Source: an uncultured Roseateles sp. (GTDB lineage: Bacteria; Pseudomonadota; Gammaproteobacteria; Burkholderiales; Burkholderiaceae_C). From it: a stretch of 64,000 nucleotides of DNA. Below are positions 36,470 through 51,037 of this stretch, in pieces. The notes beneath the pieces are model-generated. The model was not told the origin of the DNA and ran no database searches. It worked only from the letters and a program-made list of their open reading frames with translations. A program made the position numbers and the translations under genes. The stretch covers positions 1 through 64,000 of the forward strand of contig NZ_CAMFJS010000016.1 of NCBI RefSeq assembly GCF_945956965.1, in the 5' to 3' direction. Every line of letters starts with the position of its first letter. Position 1 is the stretch's first letter.

Positions 36470-36497
36470 TGGCATCGCAAAAATGCTGTGCTATAGT
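36469..36497 (+). promoter_or_regulatory. Sigma-70 promoter of the tRNA-tufB-secE transcript
   Basis: TTGGCA (36469-36474) and TATAGT (36492-36497) stand 17 bases apart. Transcription would begin near 36504, about 8 bases before tRNA-Tyr. Confidence 0.75.
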
Positions 36498-36511
36498 TGC
36501 GGGCTTGCCTC

Positions 36512-36597
36512 GGAGGGGTGGCCGAGTGGTTAATGGCAGCAGACTGTAAATCTGCCCTCTTACGAGTACGCTGGTTCGAATCCAGCCTCCTCCACCA
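36512..36597 (+). tRNA. tyrT: tRNA-Tyr (GTA)
   Basis: This 86-base tRNA has a long variable arm as expected for class II tRNAs. The acceptor GGAGGGG pairs with CTCCTCC, with one G-U. The anticodon GTA is at 36546-36548 in the loop of a CAGA/TCTG-type stem, the T-arm is GCTGG-TTCGAAT-CCAGC, and CCA is encoded. It is the first member of a tRNA cluster ahead of tufB. Confidence 0.95.
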
Positions 36598-36681
36598 AGG
36601 CAAAACGCATCGCTTGATTCGAGTCGCTGGAAAATCCGGCGACTCGATCATCAAAAGTGGTGAGAAGAGTAAGACTCCTGC

Positions 36682-36755
36682 GCGGGAGTAGTTCAATGGT
36701 AGAACTCCAGCCTTCCAAGCTGATCACGCGGGTTCGATTCCCGTCTCCCGCTCCA
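36682..36755 (+). tRNA. glyT: tRNA-Gly (TCC)
   Basis: This 74-base tRNA has GCGGGAG at the 5' end pairing with CTCCCGC. The anticodon TCC is at 36714-36716, the T-loop is TTCGATT, and CCA is encoded. The base of the anticodon stem shows one C-A mismatch, while the rest is standard. Confidence 0.95.
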
Positions 36756-36839
36756 GTTGATGTTCTGTAATAAAAGTCGTCGATACAGATTTGTTGATTC
36801 GGATTTTCTGAGTCGTGCAGTCCGCAAATCTGTGTCGAT

Positions 36840-36914
<75 letters not shown>

Positions 36915-36975
36915 CCGCTTTTCTCTCGTAATGTTTTCCTGAAGTCTGATCAGATTCCCTAGCAGGAGCGCAGAA

Positions 36976-38166
36976 ATGGCAAAGAGCAAGTTTGAACGTA
37001 CCAAGCCGCACGTCAACGTCGGCACCATCGGTCACGTTGACCATGGCAAGACCACGCTGACGGCTGCAATCGCAACCGTTCTGTCGTCGAAGTTCGGCGG
37101 CGAGGCCAAGGCCTACGACCAGATCGACGCAGCTCCTGAAGAAAAGGCGCGTGGCATCACGATCAACACCGCTCACGTTGAGTACGAAACGGCTAACCGC
37201 CACTACGCTCACGTTGACTGCCCCGGCCACGCTGACTATGTGAAGAACATGATCACCGGCGCCGCTCAGATGGACGGCGCGATCCTGGTTTGCTCGGCAG
37301 CTGACGGCCCAATGCCCCAGACTCGCGAGCACATCCTGTTGGCTCGTCAGGTCGGCGTGAAGTACATCATCGTCTTCCTGAACAAGTGCGACATGGTCGA
37401 CGACGCTGAGCTGCTGGAACTGGTCGAAATGGAAGTGCGCGAGCTGCTGTCCAAGTACGACTTCCCCGGCGACGACACCCCCATCATCAAGGGTTCGGCC
37501 AAGCTGGCTCTGGAAGGCGACAAGGGCGACCTGGGCGAGCAAGCCATCATGCGTCTGGCCGATGCTCTGGACAGCTACATCCCTCAGCCTGATCGTGCCG
37601 TTGACGGCGCGTTCCTGCTGCCCGTTGAAGACGTGTTCTCGATCTCGGGTCGCGGCACCGTGGTGACCGGTCGCGTTGAGCGCGGCATCATCAAGGTCGG
37701 CGAGGAAATCGAAGTTGTGGGTATCCGCGACGTTCAGAAGACCACCGTCACCGGCGTGGAAATGTTCCGCAAGCTGCTGGACCAAGGTCAAGCTGGCGAC
37801 AACGTCGGCATCTTGCTGCGCGGCACCAAGCGTGAAGACGTCGAGCGCGGCCAAGTGCTGGCCAAGCCCGGTTCGATCAAGCCGCACACCCACTTCACTG
37901 CTGAGATCTATGTTCTGAGCAAGGAAGAAGGCGGCCGTCACACGCCTTTCTTCAACAACTACCGTCCCCAGTTCTACTTCCGTACCACGGACGTGACCGG
38001 TGCCGTTGAGTTGCCCAAGGACAAGGAAATGGTCATGCCTGGCGACAACGTCGGCATCACCGTGAAGCTGATCGCTCCGATCGCCATGGAAACCGGTCTG
38101 CGCTTCGCTATCCGCGAAGGTGGCCGTACCGTGGGTTCGGGCGTGGTTGCCACCATCCTGGCCTAA
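36976..38166 (+). CDS. tufB: Elongation factor Tu, copy 1
   Basis: EF-Tu brings aminoacyl-tRNA to the ribosome as a GTP complex. The 396-residue product has the G1 motif GHVDHGKTT, the switch-I threonine in [13 protein letters not shown], the G3 motif DCPGHADY and the G4 motif NKCD. GGAG precedes the start codon. It lies within the tRNA-tufB-tRNA-secE-nusG transcript. The protein equals copy 2 (55239-56429); at the DNA level only four synonymous bases differ, all within codons 4-8. Confidence 0.99.
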   Translation: MAKSKFERTKPHVNVGTIGHVDHGKTTLTAAIATVLSSKFGGEAKAYDQIDAAPEEKARGITINTAHVEYETANRHYAHVDCPGHADYVKNMITGAAQMDGAILVCSAADGPMPQTREHILLARQVGVKYIIVFLNKCDMVDDAELLELVEMEVRELLSKYDFPGDDTPIIKGSAKLALEGDKGDLGEQAIMRLADALDSYIPQPDRAVDGAFLLPVEDVFSISGRGTVVTGRVERGIIKVGEEIEVVGIRDVQKTTVTGVEMFRKLLDQGQAGDNVGILLRGTKREDVERGQVLAKPGSIKPHTHFTAEIYVLSKEEGGRHTPFFNNYRPQFYFRTTDVTGAVELPKDKEMVMPGDNVGITVKLIAPIAMETGLRFAIREGGRTVGSGVVATILA

Positions 38167-38168
38167 GT
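37000..38168 (+). repeat. Long exact repeat shared by tufB and tufA (copy 1)
   Basis: From 37000 to 38168 the sequence is identical, base for base, to 55263-56431. Identity stops two bases after the stop codon and at codon 8 on the 5' side. This is the mark of gene conversion between the two tuf genes. Confidence 0.95.
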
Positions 38169-38192
38169 ACTGAATTAAGCATTAAGCGCCAC

Positions 38193-38268
38193 AGGGGCGT
38201 AGCTCAATTGGCAGAGCGTCGGTCTCCAAAACCGAAGGTCGGGGGTTCGAGACCCTCCGCCCCTGCCA
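38193..38268 (+). tRNA. trpT: tRNA-Trp (CCA)
   Basis: This 76-base tRNA has acceptor AGGGGCG/CGCCCCT with discriminator G. The anticodon CCA is at 38226-38228 in stem TCGGT/ACCGA, and the 3' CCA is encoded. It lies between tufB and secE, the usual arrangement in proteobacteria. Confidence 0.96.
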
Positions 38269-38311
38269 GCTCCCGCTGATCACGGGTGCTGGGTTGTTGG
38301 TCCAAGCATCG

Positions 38312-38340
38312 GCCCGCGGGATTTGATCCCGGCGGGCTTT
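38312..38340 (+). terminator. GC-rich hairpin with short T-run between tRNA-Trp and secE
   Basis: GCCCGC-GGGAT (38312-38322) pairs with ATCCC-G-GCGGGC (38326-38337) with one bulged G, followed by TTT. It could terminate part of the tRNA/tuf transcript or be an RNA-processing site; a second T7 run lies about 20 bases further on. Confidence 0.5.
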
Positions 38341-38447
38341 GCTGCTGATGGCTACCTTGTTTTTTTGATTTGAGTTCGCGTTGATTTCAGGGCGAATGTG
38401 CGTGTGAATGTCGGTGCCCCTTGGCTCGGCATGGAGTGAATCAATCA

Positions 38448-38831
38448 ATGTCCAATCCTCAAGTTGAAACAGTGACGACCAGCGCCGACAAGGCCAAGCT
38501 GGGCGGCGCCGTATTGTTGTTGGCTGCTGCCTTGGTGGCGTTTTACGCGCTGGCCAAGCAGGGTCCGGTGGCTCAGTGGGCTGCCTTGTTGGTTTTGTTG
38601 GCAGGCGCTGTGGCTGCTTTCTTTACCTCGGAGTCGGGCAAGTCCTTGATTGCTTATGGCCGTGACTCCATGCGTGAAGTGCGCAAGGTCGTGTGGCCGA
38701 CGCATAAGGAAGCGCGCCAGATGACGGGCTATGTGTTTGCCTTTGTCGTGGTGATGGCCTTGTTTCTGTGGTTGACGGACAAGACGCTGGAGTGGGTGCT
38801 GTATGACCTGATCCTGGGCTGGAAGCGCTGA
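38448..38831 (+). CDS. secE: Preprotein translocase subunit SecE
   Basis: SecE clamps SecY in the inner-membrane Sec channel. The 127-residue protein has three hydrophobic helices, like E. coli SecE. The amphipathic helix before the third is the most conserved part: GRDSMREVRKVVWPTHKEARQMT. ATG at 38448 begins the usual short polar N-terminus. nusG follows after 61 bases. Confidence 0.96.
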   Translation: MSNPQVETVTTSADKAKLGGAVLLLAAALVAFYALAKQGPVAQWAALLVLLAGAVAAFFTSESGKSLIAYGRDSMREVRKVVWPTHKEARQMTGYVFAFVVVMALFLWLTDKTLEWVLYDLILGWKR

Positions 38832-38892
38832 TCTACTAGCCCGCTAAAGCCTGTCAACGCCCGCAAGGGCTTGTTCGCATTGAAGGATTGCA

Positions 38893-39483
38893 ATGACTGA
38901 AGAGCTGCAAAGCATTGTCCCCACCGAAGCGGCTGCCGCGCCCGTCGGCCTGCCCAAGCGCTGGTATGTGGTTCACGCCTATTCCGGCATGGAAAAGGCG
39001 GTTGAGCGCAATCTGCGCGAGCGTATCGATCGCGCTGAGATGCAAGACAAGTTCGGCCGCATTCTTGTTCCCACCGAAGAGGTGGTTGAGCTGAAGAATG
39101 GCAAGAAGGCTGTGACAGAACGCCGCTTTTTCCCCGGCTATGTGCTGGTGGAAATGGTCATGGACGACGACACTTGGCACTTGGTCAAGCACACCTCGAA
39201 GGTGACTGGTTTTGTGGGTGGCGCGAAGAATCGCCCGGCCCCCATTTCCGAAGCTGAAGTGATGAAGATCGTCAGCCAGATGCAAGAAGGCATCGAGAAG
39301 CCGCGGCCCAAGGTCGAGTGGATGGTTGGTGAGATCGTGCGCGTCAAGGAAGGCCCGTTCACGGACTTCAATGGTGCCATCGAGGACGTCAACTACGACA
39401 AGTCCAAGGTGCGTGTTTCGGTCACGATTTTCGGCCGTGCAACCCCTGTGGAGTTGGACTTCTCGCAGGTCGAGAAGGTTTAA
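38893..39483 (+). CDS. nusG: Transcription termination/antitermination factor NusG
   Basis: NusG binds RNA polymerase and links it to Rho or ribosomal protein S10. The 196-residue protein has the NGN domain ([20 protein letters not shown]...) and the C-terminal KOW domain ([21 protein letters not shown]). The first 20 residues are an acidic/Ala-rich extension. It is transcribed with secE. Confidence 0.98.
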   Translation: MTEELQSIVPTEAAAAPVGLPKRWYVVHAYSGMEKAVERNLRERIDRAEMQDKFGRILVPTEEVVELKNGKKAVTERRFFPGYVLVEMVMDDDTWHLVKHTSKVTGFVGGAKNRPAPISEAEVMKIVSQMQEGIEKPRPKVEWMVGEIVRVKEGPFTDFNGAIEDVNYDKSKVRVSVTIFGRATPVELDFSQVEKV

Positions 39484-39723
39484 CTGGCGCGACTCGACAA
39501 GCCTTTCGCTGGCGCTTCGTTTGGGGCGAAGGCGAATGGGCTTCAAGAAATCAGGGCCTGACAGGGCCTGTGTTTACCGCGAGGCGAACGCATTCTGTCC
39601 GTAGTCAGTTCACGACGAGATGTGAACAAGAGGAGCAAGGGTATGTGGCGTCGTGCTGCGAGCCCCTTGCGTTTGCACTCAGGGTTCGTGGCGAGGCCGC
39701 TGTGAACTCGGTTAGGAGAAATT

Positions 39724-40155
39724 ATGGCCAAGAAAATTGTCGGCTTTATCAAGCTGCAAGTTGCGGCAGGCAAGGCTAACCCCTCGCCGCCAGTCGGTCC
39801 TGCGCTGGGTCAGCGCGGTCTGAACATCATGGAATTCTGCAAGGCGTTCAACGCTCAGACCCAAGGCCATGAGCCGGGTATGAAGTTGCCGGTGGTCATC
39901 ACCGCCTACGCAGACAAGAGCTTCACCTTCGTCATCAAGTCGGCTCCGGCCACTGCGCTGATCAAGAAGCTGGCCAAGATCGACAAGGGTTCGCCACGTG
40001 CGCACCTGGACAAGGTCGGCAAGCTGACTCGCGCCCAGTTGGAAGAAATCGCCAAGATCAAGGTCAAGGACTTGACCGCTGCTGATCTGGACGCCGCTGT
40101 TCGTACGATTGCTGGTTCCGCTCGCTCGATGGGCGTGCTGGTGGAGGGTGTCTGA
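39724..40155 (+). CDS. rplK: 50S ribosomal protein L11
   Basis: L11 binds 23S rRNA at the GTPase centre. The 143-residue protein has the proline-rich opening [24 protein letters not shown] and the C-terminal RNA-binding domain ending [13 protein letters not shown]. The 240-base gap after nusG may hold the L1/L11 control region, though no specific site was recognised. rplA starts two bases after the stop. Confidence 0.98.
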   Translation: MAKKIVGFIKLQVAAGKANPSPPVGPALGQRGLNIMEFCKAFNAQTQGHEPGMKLPVVITAYADKSFTFVIKSAPATALIKKLAKIDKGSPRAHLDKVGKLTRAQLEEIAKIKVKDLTAADLDAAVRTIAGSARSMGVLVEGV

Positions 40156-40156
40156 G

Positions 40157-40864
40157 ATGGCAAAGCTGACTAAACGCCAAAAGGCCTTGCAAGGCAAGGT
40201 CGAGACCACGAAGCTGTACGCGCTGGGCGAAGCGCTGGATCTGGTCAAGAGCCTGGCTACTGCCAAGTTCGACGAGTCCATCGATGTTGCTGTGCAACTG
40301 GGTGTGGATGCCAAGAAGTCTGACCAAGTCGTTCGCGGCGCGGTCGTGATGCCTCACGGTATCGGCAAGACCACTCGCGTGGCTGTGTTCGCACAAGGTG
40401 CCAAGGCTGAAGAAGCCAAGGCCGCCGGCGCTGACGTGGTTGGTATGGAAGACCTGGCAGAGCGCATCAAGGCTGGCGACATGCCTTTCGATGTGGTCAT
40501 CGCCTCGCCTGACACGATGCGTATCGTCGGTACCCTGGGTCAAGTGCTGGGTCCTCGCGGCCTGATGCCTAACCCCAAGGTCGGCACTGTGACGCCTGAC
40601 GTCGCTACTGCTGTCAAGAACGCCAAGGCTGGTCAAGTCCAGTTCCGCGTTGACAAGGGCGGCATCATTCACGGCACCCTGGGCCGTCGTTCGTTTGAGA
40701 ACGGCAAGCTGGAAGACAACTTGCGCGCGCTGATCGAAGCGCTGAACAAGTCCAAGCCTGCTACCAGCAAGGGTGTTTACCTGCGTAAGGTTGCTATCTC
40801 CTCCACCATGGGCGTTGGCGCCCGTGTGGATGTTGCTAGCATCAACGCTCAGGCCGCAGCCTAA
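40157..40864 (+). CDS. rplA: 50S ribosomal protein L1
   Basis: L1 forms the L1 stalk at the E site; in E. coli it represses its own mRNA. The 235-residue product has [10 protein letters not shown] at the start, the segment [19 protein letters not shown], and [16 protein letters not shown] near the end. ATG at 40157 follows the rplK stop by one base. Its normal length and motifs leave no doubt. Confidence 0.98.
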   Translation: MAKLTKRQKALQGKVETTKLYALGEALDLVKSLATAKFDESIDVAVQLGVDAKKSDQVVRGAVVMPHGIGKTTRVAVFAQGAKAEEAKAAGADVVGMEDLAERIKAGDMPFDVVIASPDTMRIVGTLGQVLGPRGLMPNPKVGTVTPDVATAVKNAKAGQVQFRVDKGGIIHGTLGRRSFENGKLEDNLRALIEALNKSKPATSKGVYLRKVAISSTMGVGARVDVASINAQAAA

Positions 40865-41169
40865 GTTTGGAAATGAGGTGCAGCGCTAGTCTGGCGCTGT
40901 ACTGATGAATTGGTGGGGCGAACCGGGCGCAAGCCGGGTTCGCGTCATCCAAGACCGTTGGTGCGATGTCATTTTTTAGTGGCCTTGCTTAATCGACGAG
41001 GCGGCGCAAGCCGACTCTGAAGCCAGCGCAGATGGCGGTCCCGCTGTAAAGGTTTGAATTTTTGCGCCTCGCGAGAAGTGCGGAATGCTTGTCCTGGACA
41101 GAAGGTCGCTGAACCCGGGTGTGTTTGGAGCCGTCAGGCAAAGAACACGTTTTTTGTGAGGAGTAGACC
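40865..41169 (+). promoter_or_regulatory. rplA-rplJ intergenic region with L10-type leader
   Basis: This 305-base untranslated region lies where proteobacterial L10(L12)4 leaders occur. A stem at 40919-40942 (CGAACCGGGC with GCCGGGTTCG, one mismatch, GCAA loop) and a smaller one at 40881-40899 close the rplKA part. A T6 run at about 40973 and several paired segments follow. The exact L10-binding kink-turn was not located by eye. Confidence 0.5.
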
Positions 41170-41682
41170 TTGAGTCTCAATCGCAACGAGAAAGCAGCCG
41201 TCGTTACGGATGTGGCAGCCCAAGCGGCTAAGTCGCAGACCCTGGCGTTGGCCGAATACCGTGGCCTCACTGTGGAAGCCTTGAACAAGCTGCGCGTCGA
41301 CGCACGTTCCAAGGGTGTTTATCTTCACGTCCTGAAGAACACTCTGGCACGTCGCGCTGTTGCCGGCACCCCGTTCGAAGCTGCTGCAGAGAGCATGGTC
41401 GGTCCGCTGATCTATGGCTTTTCTGAAGACGCTGTTGCAGCCGCAAAAGTCATCGCTGACTTTGCGAAAACCAACGACAAACTGATCATCAAGGGCGGCG
41501 CCTATGGCGGCAAGGCCCTGGACGCTAACGGCATCAAGGCCTTGGCATCTGTGCCCAGCAAGGAAGTCCTGCTGGCCCAGTTGTTGGGTCTCATGCAGTC
41601 GCCCGTCTCGCGCTTCGCGCGTGTCGTGGCCGCTGTGGCCGAGCAGCGTGGCGCCCCGGCAGAAGCCGCGGTTGCCGAATAA
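41170..41682 (+). CDS. rplJ: 50S ribosomal protein L10
   Basis: L10 anchors the L7/L12 stalk to the ribosome and controls its own operon. The 170-residue protein opens [20 protein letters not shown], contains [20 protein letters not shown], and ends in the helical tail that carries L7/L12 dimers. The start codon is TTG at 41170, preceded by GAGGAG at 41158-41163; there is no in-frame ATG near it. Confidence 0.97.
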   Translation: MSLNRNEKAAVVTDVAAQAAKSQTLALAEYRGLTVEALNKLRVDARSKGVYLHVLKNTLARRAVAGTPFEAAAESMVGPLIYGFSEDAVAAAKVIADFAKTNDKLIIKGGAYGGKALDANGIKALASVPSKEVLLAQLLGLMQSPVSRFARVVAAVAEQRGAPAEAAVAE

Positions 41683-41736
41683 GCTGCTCCTGCAGCTTGA
41701 TCATCAGCAAACAACCAATCTATCTAGGAGCCTCAA

Positions 41737-42114
41737 ATGGCATTTGATAAAGACGCATTCATCACCGCCCTGGACGCAATGACCGTTCTGGAACTCAACG
41801 ACCTGGTCAAGGCCATCGAAGAGAAGTTCGGCGTGTCCGCCGCTGCTATGGCTGCTCCTGCAGCCGGTGGCGCTGCTGCTGGTGCAGCCGCTGCTGAAGA
41901 GCAGACCGAGTTCAACGTCATCCTGGCTGACGTCGGCGCCAACAAGGTGTCCGTCATTAAGGCTGTCCGCGAAATCACCGGCCTGGGCCTGAAGGAAGCT
42001 AAGGACCTGGTTGATGCCGCTCCTAAGGCTGTCAAGGAAGGTGTTGCCAAGGCTGACGCTGAAGCCGCCAAGAAGAAGCTGGAAGAAGCCGGCGCCAAGG
42101 TCGACGTCAAGTAA
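41737..42114 (+). CDS. rplL: 50S ribosomal protein L7/L12
   Basis: This is the stalk protein that recruits translation factors. The 125-residue product has the N-terminal dimer helix, an Ala/Gly hinge ([20 protein letters not shown]) and the C-terminal domain ([33 protein letters not shown]). TAGGAG precedes the ATG. It ends 428 bases before rpoB. Confidence 0.98.
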   Translation: MAFDKDAFITALDAMTVLELNDLVKAIEEKFGVSAAAMAAPAAGGAAAGAAAAEEQTEFNVILADVGANKVSVIKAVREITGLGLKEAKDLVDAAPKAVKEGVAKADAEAAKKKLEEAGAKVDVK

Positions 42115-42542
42115 TTTTGACAGCAGGTGCCAGGCGGTTCCGGCCGCTAGCACTTGCCGGCTGGGTCATGCGACCGGGCTGCTCAGAAGTTTCAACGCGC
42201 CTGACGAGGTAGTTGAAAAAGAAGGCGGCCAACAACGGTGGCGAATGACTGAAAAAGGGGTGACCTTCGGGTCTCCCCTTTTAGCGCTTGAAGGTCAAAT
42301 TAGTTCGAGGATAGTTGAAAGCCTCGCGCGGTGTATCATGCGCGGTTCTTTCAAGTGTTCTCTGATCCGACTGCAGAGAGCCGGTTTGGTCGGACCCAGG
42401 TGCAATGCCGGGGTTGTCCGCCAGCGATTGGTAGTGGCCAATCACCAAGCGTCGAGCCCTCCGTCCTGGAGTGGGTTCGGAAAGCCAGTCGCCGACGAAG
42501 CCTGTTCCACGGCCAGGGACGGGCTCTCGACACGGAGTGTTT
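42115..42542. other. rplL-rpoB intergenic region
   Basis: This 428-base gap between the stalk genes and the polymerase genes holds the terminator-like hairpin at 42252-42283. The remaining sequence shows no gene. A weak promoter for rpoB could exist after the hairpin, but no good hexamer pair was found. Confidence 0.5.
42252..42283 (+). terminator. Attenuating terminator between rplL and rpoB
   Basis: The arms GGGG-T-GACC (42257-42265) and GGTC-T-CCCC (42270-42278) enclose a TTCG loop, with one T-T mismatch. A run of A precedes and TTTT follows. A partial terminator at this place is known from E. coli, where it sets the polymerase to ribosomal protein ratio. Confidence 0.8.
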
Positions 42543-46664
<4,122 letters not shown>

Positions 46665-46766
46665 CAGCCTTGCGGGACAGACCCGCCGACGCGCCGCAGG
46701 CGCACGGCTGCTCGGTCCCCAACACGCTAGACGTTCTTCGCACCCAACCACACATTAGGAGAAGCC

Positions 46767-49700
46767 ATGAAAGGCTTACTGGACCTGTTCAAGCAGTTCA
46801 CACCGGATGAACACTTCGACGCGATCAAGATCGGGCTGGCATCGCCCGAGAAGATTCGCTCGTGGTCATTCGGCGAAGTGAAGAAGCCCGAGACCATCAA
46901 CTACCGCACGTTCAAGCCCGAGCGTGACGGTTTGTTCTGCGCCAAGATCTTCGGCCCCATCAAGGACTATGAGTGCTTGTGCGGCAAGTACAAGCGCCTG
47001 AAACATCGCGGCGTGATCTGCGAGAAGTGCGGCGTTGAAGTCACCCAGACCAAGGTTCGCCGTGACCGCATGGGTCACATCGACCTGGCCGCGCCTTGCG
47101 CCCACATCTGGTTCCTGAAGTCGCTGCCTTCGCGTTTGGGCCTGGTGCTGGACATGACGCTGCGTGACATCGAACGCGTGCTGTACTTTGAAGCGTATGT
47201 GGTCGTCGACCCAGGCATGACCCCGCTGAAGAAGTTCTCGATCATGACCGAGGACGACTACGACGCGAAGCGCCTGGAATTCGGTGACGAATTCATCGCG
47301 CTGATGGGTGCTGAGGGTGTCAAGAAGTTGCTGGAAGACATGGATCTCGACATCGAGATCGATCGTCTGCGCAACGACATGACCGGCTCCGAGCTCAAGG
47401 TCAAGAAGAACTCCAAGCGCCTCAAGGTCATGGAAGCCTTCAAGCGTTCGGGCATCAAGCCGAACTGGATGGTGCTGGAAGTGCTGCCCGTGCTGCCGCC
47501 GGACCTGCGTCCGCTGGTGCCGCTGGACGGCGGCCGCTTCGCGACCTCCGACTTGAACGATCTGTATCGTCGCGTCATCAACCGTAACAACCGTCTGGCT
47601 CGTCTGCTGGAGCTGAAGGCTCCTGAGATCATCGTGCGCAACGAAAAGCGCATGTTGCAAGAAGCCGTGGACTCGCTGCTGGACAACGGTCGTCGCGGCA
47701 AGGCCATGACAGGCGCCAACAAGCGTGCCCTCAAGTCGCTGGCCGACATGATCAAGGGTAAGTCGGGTCGTTTCCGTCAGAACTTGCTGGGTAAGCGCGT
47801 CGACTATTCCGGTCGTTCGGTGATTACCGTGGGCCCAACGCTCAAGTTGCATCAGTGTGGTCTGCCCAAGCTGATGGCCCTGGAGCTGTTCAAGCCTTTC
47901 ATCTTCTCGCGCCTCGAAGCCATGGGCATCGCGACGACGATCAAGGCCGCCAAGAAGGAAGTCGAATCCGGCACCCCCGTGGTCTGGGACATCCTGGAAG
48001 AGGTCATCAAGGAGCATCCGGTTCTGTTGAACCGTGCGCCTACGCTGCACCGCCTGGGTATTCAGGCTTTCGAGCCCGTGCTGATTGAAGGCAAGGCGAT
48101 CCAACTGCACCCACTCGTTTGCTCGGCCTTCAACGCCGACTTCGACGGTGACCAGATGGCCGTCCACATCCCGCTGTCGATCGAAGCGCAGATGGAAGCC
48201 CGCACCCTGATGCTGGCCTCCAACAACGTGTTGTTCCCGGCCTCCGGCGAACCGTCGATCGTGCCGTCGCAAGACGTGGTGCTGGGCTTGTACTACGCCA
48301 CCCGCGAGCGCATCAACGGCAAGGGCGAGGGCATGGTCTTCTCGGACATCTCCGAGCTGATCCGTGCGCTGGAAAACGGCGCCGTGGAAATCACTGCCCG
48401 CGTCAACGTCCGCATGGTGCACTACACCAAGGGCAGCCAGCCTGGCGAGTGGATCCCCGAAGTCAAGCTGACCAGCACGACAGTCGGCCGCGCGCTGCTG
48501 AGCGAAATCCTGCCCAAGGGCTTGCCGTTCGCGAACATTGACAAGGCGCTGAAGAAGAAGGAAATCTCGCGCCTGATCAATACATCCTTCCGCAAGTGCG
48601 GTCTGAAGGAAACCGTGGTGCTGGCCGACAAGCTGCTGCAAAGCGGTTTCCGTCTGGCCACGCGCGCCGGTATCTCGATCGCGATTGACGACATGTTGGT
48701 GCCGCCCGAGAAGCCTGTGCTGATCGCTCGCGCCGAGCAAGAAGTCAAGGAAATCGAGCAGCAGTACATCTCCGGTCTGGTGACAGCCGGCGAGCGTTAC
48801 AACAAGGTGGTGGACATCTGGGGCAAGACCGGCGACGAAGTCGGCAAGGTCATGATGAGCCAGCTGTCCAAGCAGAAGACGACCGACCGTCACGGCAAGG
48901 AAGTGGATCAGGAGTCCTTCAACTCCATCTACATGATGGCCGACTCCGGCGCCCGCGGTTCCGCGGCCCAGATTCGCCAGCTGTCCGGTATGCGCGGTTT
49001 GATGGCCAAGCCTGACGGCTCCATCATTGAGACGCCAATTACGGCGAACTTCCGCGAAGGCCTGAACGTTCTGCAGTACTTCATTTCCACCCACGGTGCT
49101 CGTAAGGGTCTGGCGGATACGGCTTTGAAGACAGCGAACTCGGGTTACCTGACTCGCCGTCTGGTCGATGTGACGCAAGACTTGGTCGTCATCGAAGAGG
49201 ACTGCGGTACCGACAACGGCCTGGCCATGCGTGCCCTGGTTGAAGGCGGTGAAGTGATCGAGTCCCTGCGCGACCGCGTGCTGGGCCGCGTCACGGCCAT
49301 CGAGGTGCTGCACCCCGAGACCCAGGCTGTGCTGTTGCCCGCCAAGACCATGCTGGACGAAGACACCCTGGACATGCTGGAACAAGCCGGCGTGGACGAG
49401 GTCAAGGTCCGCACTCCGCTGACTTGCGCCACACGCTTCGGCCTGTGCGCCCATTGCTATGGCCGCGATCTGGGCCGCGGTGGTCTGGTCAACACCGGTG
49501 AAGCTGTCGGCGTGATCGCTGCCCAGTCGATCGGTGAGCCAGGTACACAGCTGACCATGCGTACCTTCCACATCGGTGGTGCGGCTTCGCGTGCGGCGGT
49601 GGCTTCGAGCGTGGATGCCAAGTCGGAAGGCTTGATCGGCTTCAATGCCACCATGCGTTACGTGACCAATGGCAAGGGCGAGTTGGTGGTGATTAGCCGT

Positions 49701-50987
49701 TCCGGCGAAATCATCATTGCCGACCCGCACGGCCGTGAGCGTGAGCGTCACAAGGTGCCGTACGGCGCCATCCTGAGCATCAAGCCGGACCAGGCCATCA
49801 AGGCTGGCACCATCTTGGCCAATTGGGACCCGCTGACCCGCCCCATCATTACCGAATTCGCCGGTACGGCGAAGTTCGAGAACGTGGAAGAAGGCGTCAC
49901 CGTGGCCAAGCAGGTCGACGAAGTGACCGGCTTGTCCACCCTGGTGGTGATCGATCCCAAGCGCCGTGGCGCCGCCAAGATCATCCGTCCGCAGATCAAG
50001 CTGCTGGATGTGAATGGCAATGAGGTCAAGATCCCTGGCACCGACCACTCGGTGACCATCGGCTTCCCGGTCGGTGCGCTGATTCAGGTGCGTGACGGCC
50101 AGGAACTGGCCCCCGGCGAAGTGCTGGCCCGTATCCCGATGGAAGGTCAGAAGACTCGAGACATTACCGGCGGTCTGCCGCGCGTGGCCGAGTTGTTCGA
50201 AGCCCGTTCGCCCAAGGATGTTGGCATCCTGGCCGAGCAAACCGGTACGGTGTCTTTCGGTAAGGAGACCAAGGGCAAGATTCGCCTGGAAATCACCGAC
50301 CCGGACGGCAAGAAGCACGAAGAGCTGGTGCCCAAGGAAAAGAACATCCTGGTGCACGAAGGCCAAGTGGTCAACCGCGGCGAATTGATTGTGGATGGCT
50401 CCGCCGACCCGCAAGACATCCTGCGCCTGCTGGGTATCGAAGAGCTGGCTCGCTACATCGTCGACGAAGTGCAGGACGTGTATCGCTTGCAGGGCGTGAA
50501 GATCAACGACAAGCACATCGAGGTGATCGTTCGCCAGATGCTGCGTCGCGTGCAAATCACCAACCCTGGCGATTCGTCCTACATCATCAACGAGCAAGTG
50601 GAGCGCTCTGAGCTGCTGGACACCAACGACCGTCTGCGCAAGGAAGGCAAGATGATTGCCACCCACTCGGACGTGCTGATGGGTATCACCAAGGCCTCGC
50701 TGTCGACCGACTCCTTCATCTCGGCCGCTTCCTTCCAGGAAACGACCCGCGTGCTGACCGAGGCTGCCATCATGGGCAAGCGCGACGAACTGCGTGGCTT
50801 GAAGGAAAACGTCATTGTCGGCCGCCTGATCCCTGCAGGTACCGGCATGGCCTTCCACCGCGCTCGCTACGCCAAGGAGAAGATGGACGACGCCGAGCGC
50901 CGCGCCATTGCTCAGCAAGAAGCCGAGGAATTGGCTTCTGCTCAAATGGCCAGCGTGGATGCTGGACAAGAGGGCGCCGCCGAATAA
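46767..50987 (+). CDS. rpoC: DNA-directed RNA polymerase subunit beta'
   Basis: This 1406-residue subunit carries the catalytic Mg site [12 protein letters not shown]. The N-terminal zinc site is [20 protein letters not shown], the second zinc site is in [15 protein letters not shown], and the bridge-helix/trigger-loop region begins [25 protein letters not shown] precedes the ATG. A strong terminator follows the stop. Confidence 0.99.
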   Translation: MKGLLDLFKQFTPDEHFDAIKIGLASPEKIRSWSFGEVKKPETINYRTFKPERDGLFCAKIFGPIKDYECLCGKYKRLKHRGVICEKCGVEVTQTKVRRDRMGHIDLAAPCAHIWFLKSLPSRLGLVLDMTLRDIERVLYFEAYVVVDPGMTPLKKFSIMTEDDYDAKRLEFGDEFIALMGAEGVKKLLEDMDLDIEIDRLRNDMTGSELKVKKNSKRLKVMEAFKRSGIKPNWMVLEVLPVLPPDLRPLVPLDGGRFATSDLNDLYRRVINRNNRLARLLELKAPEIIVRNEKRMLQEAVDSLLDNGRRGKAMTGANKRALKSLADMIKGKSGRFRQNLLGKRVDYSGRSVITVGPTLKLHQCGLPKLMALELFKPFIFSRLEAMGIATTIKAAKKEVESGTPVVWDILEEVIKEHPVLLNRAPTLHRLGIQAFEPVLIEGKAIQLHPLVCSAFNADFDGDQMAVHIPLSIEAQMEARTLMLASNNVLFPASGEPSIVPSQDVVLGLYYATRERINGKGEGMVFSDISELIRALENGAVEITARVNVRMVHYTKGSQPGEWIPEVKLTSTTVGRALLSEILPKGLPFANIDKALKKKEISRLINTSFRKCGLKETVVLADKLLQSGFRLATRAGISIAIDDMLVPPEKPVLIARAEQEVKEIEQQYISGLVTAGERYNKVVDIWGKTGDEVGKVMMSQLSKQKTTDRHGKEVDQESFNSIYMMADSGARGSAAQIRQLSGMRGLMAKPDGSIIETPITANFREGLNVLQYFISTHGARKGLADTALKTANSGYLTRRLVDVTQDLVVIEEDCGTDNGLAMRALVEGGEVIESLRDRVLGRVTAIEVLHPETQAVLLPAKTMLDEDTLDMLEQAGVDEVKVRTPLTCATRFGLCAHCYGRDLGRGGLVNTGEAVGVIAAQSIGEPGTQLTMRTFHIGGAASRAAVASSVDAKSEGLIGFNATMRYVTNGKGELVVISRSGEIIIADPHGRERERHKVPYGAILSIKPDQAIKAGTILANWDPLTRPIITEFAGTAKFENVEEGVTVAKQVDEVTGLSTLVVIDPKRRGAAKIIRPQIKLLDVNGNEVKIPGTDHSVTIGFPVGALIQVRDGQELAPGEVLARIPMEGQKTRDITGGLPRVAELFEARSPKDVGILAEQTGTVSFGKETKGKIRLEITDPDGKKHEELVPKEKNILVHEGQVVNRGELIVDGSADPQDILRLLGIEELARYIVDEVQDVYRLQGVKINDKHIEVIVRQMLRRVQITNPGDSSYIINEQVERSELLDTNDRLRKEGKMIATHSDVLMGITKASLSTDSFISAASFQETTRVLTEAAIMGKRDELRGLKENVIVGRLIPAGTGMAFHRARYAKEKMDDAERRAIAQQEAEELASAQMASVDAGQEGAAE

Positions 50988-51010
50988 GTTTCGGTAGTGC
51001 TGAAAAGCAA

Positions 51011-51037
51011 AAGGCCACCTTCGGGTGGCCTTTTTTT
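51011..51037 (+). terminator. Intrinsic terminator after rpoC
   Basis: AAGGCCACC (51011-51019) pairs with GGTGGCCTT (51024-51032) around TTCG, followed by T7. The minus-strand PIN gene begins its stop codon at the right edge, so the hairpin separates the two convergent units. Confidence 0.95.

Noticed and set aside
36682-36755. tRNA-Gly as a pseudogene because of a C-A mismatch in the anticodon stem
   Set aside because: Only one base pair at the base of the stem is affected; all other features and CCA are intact.
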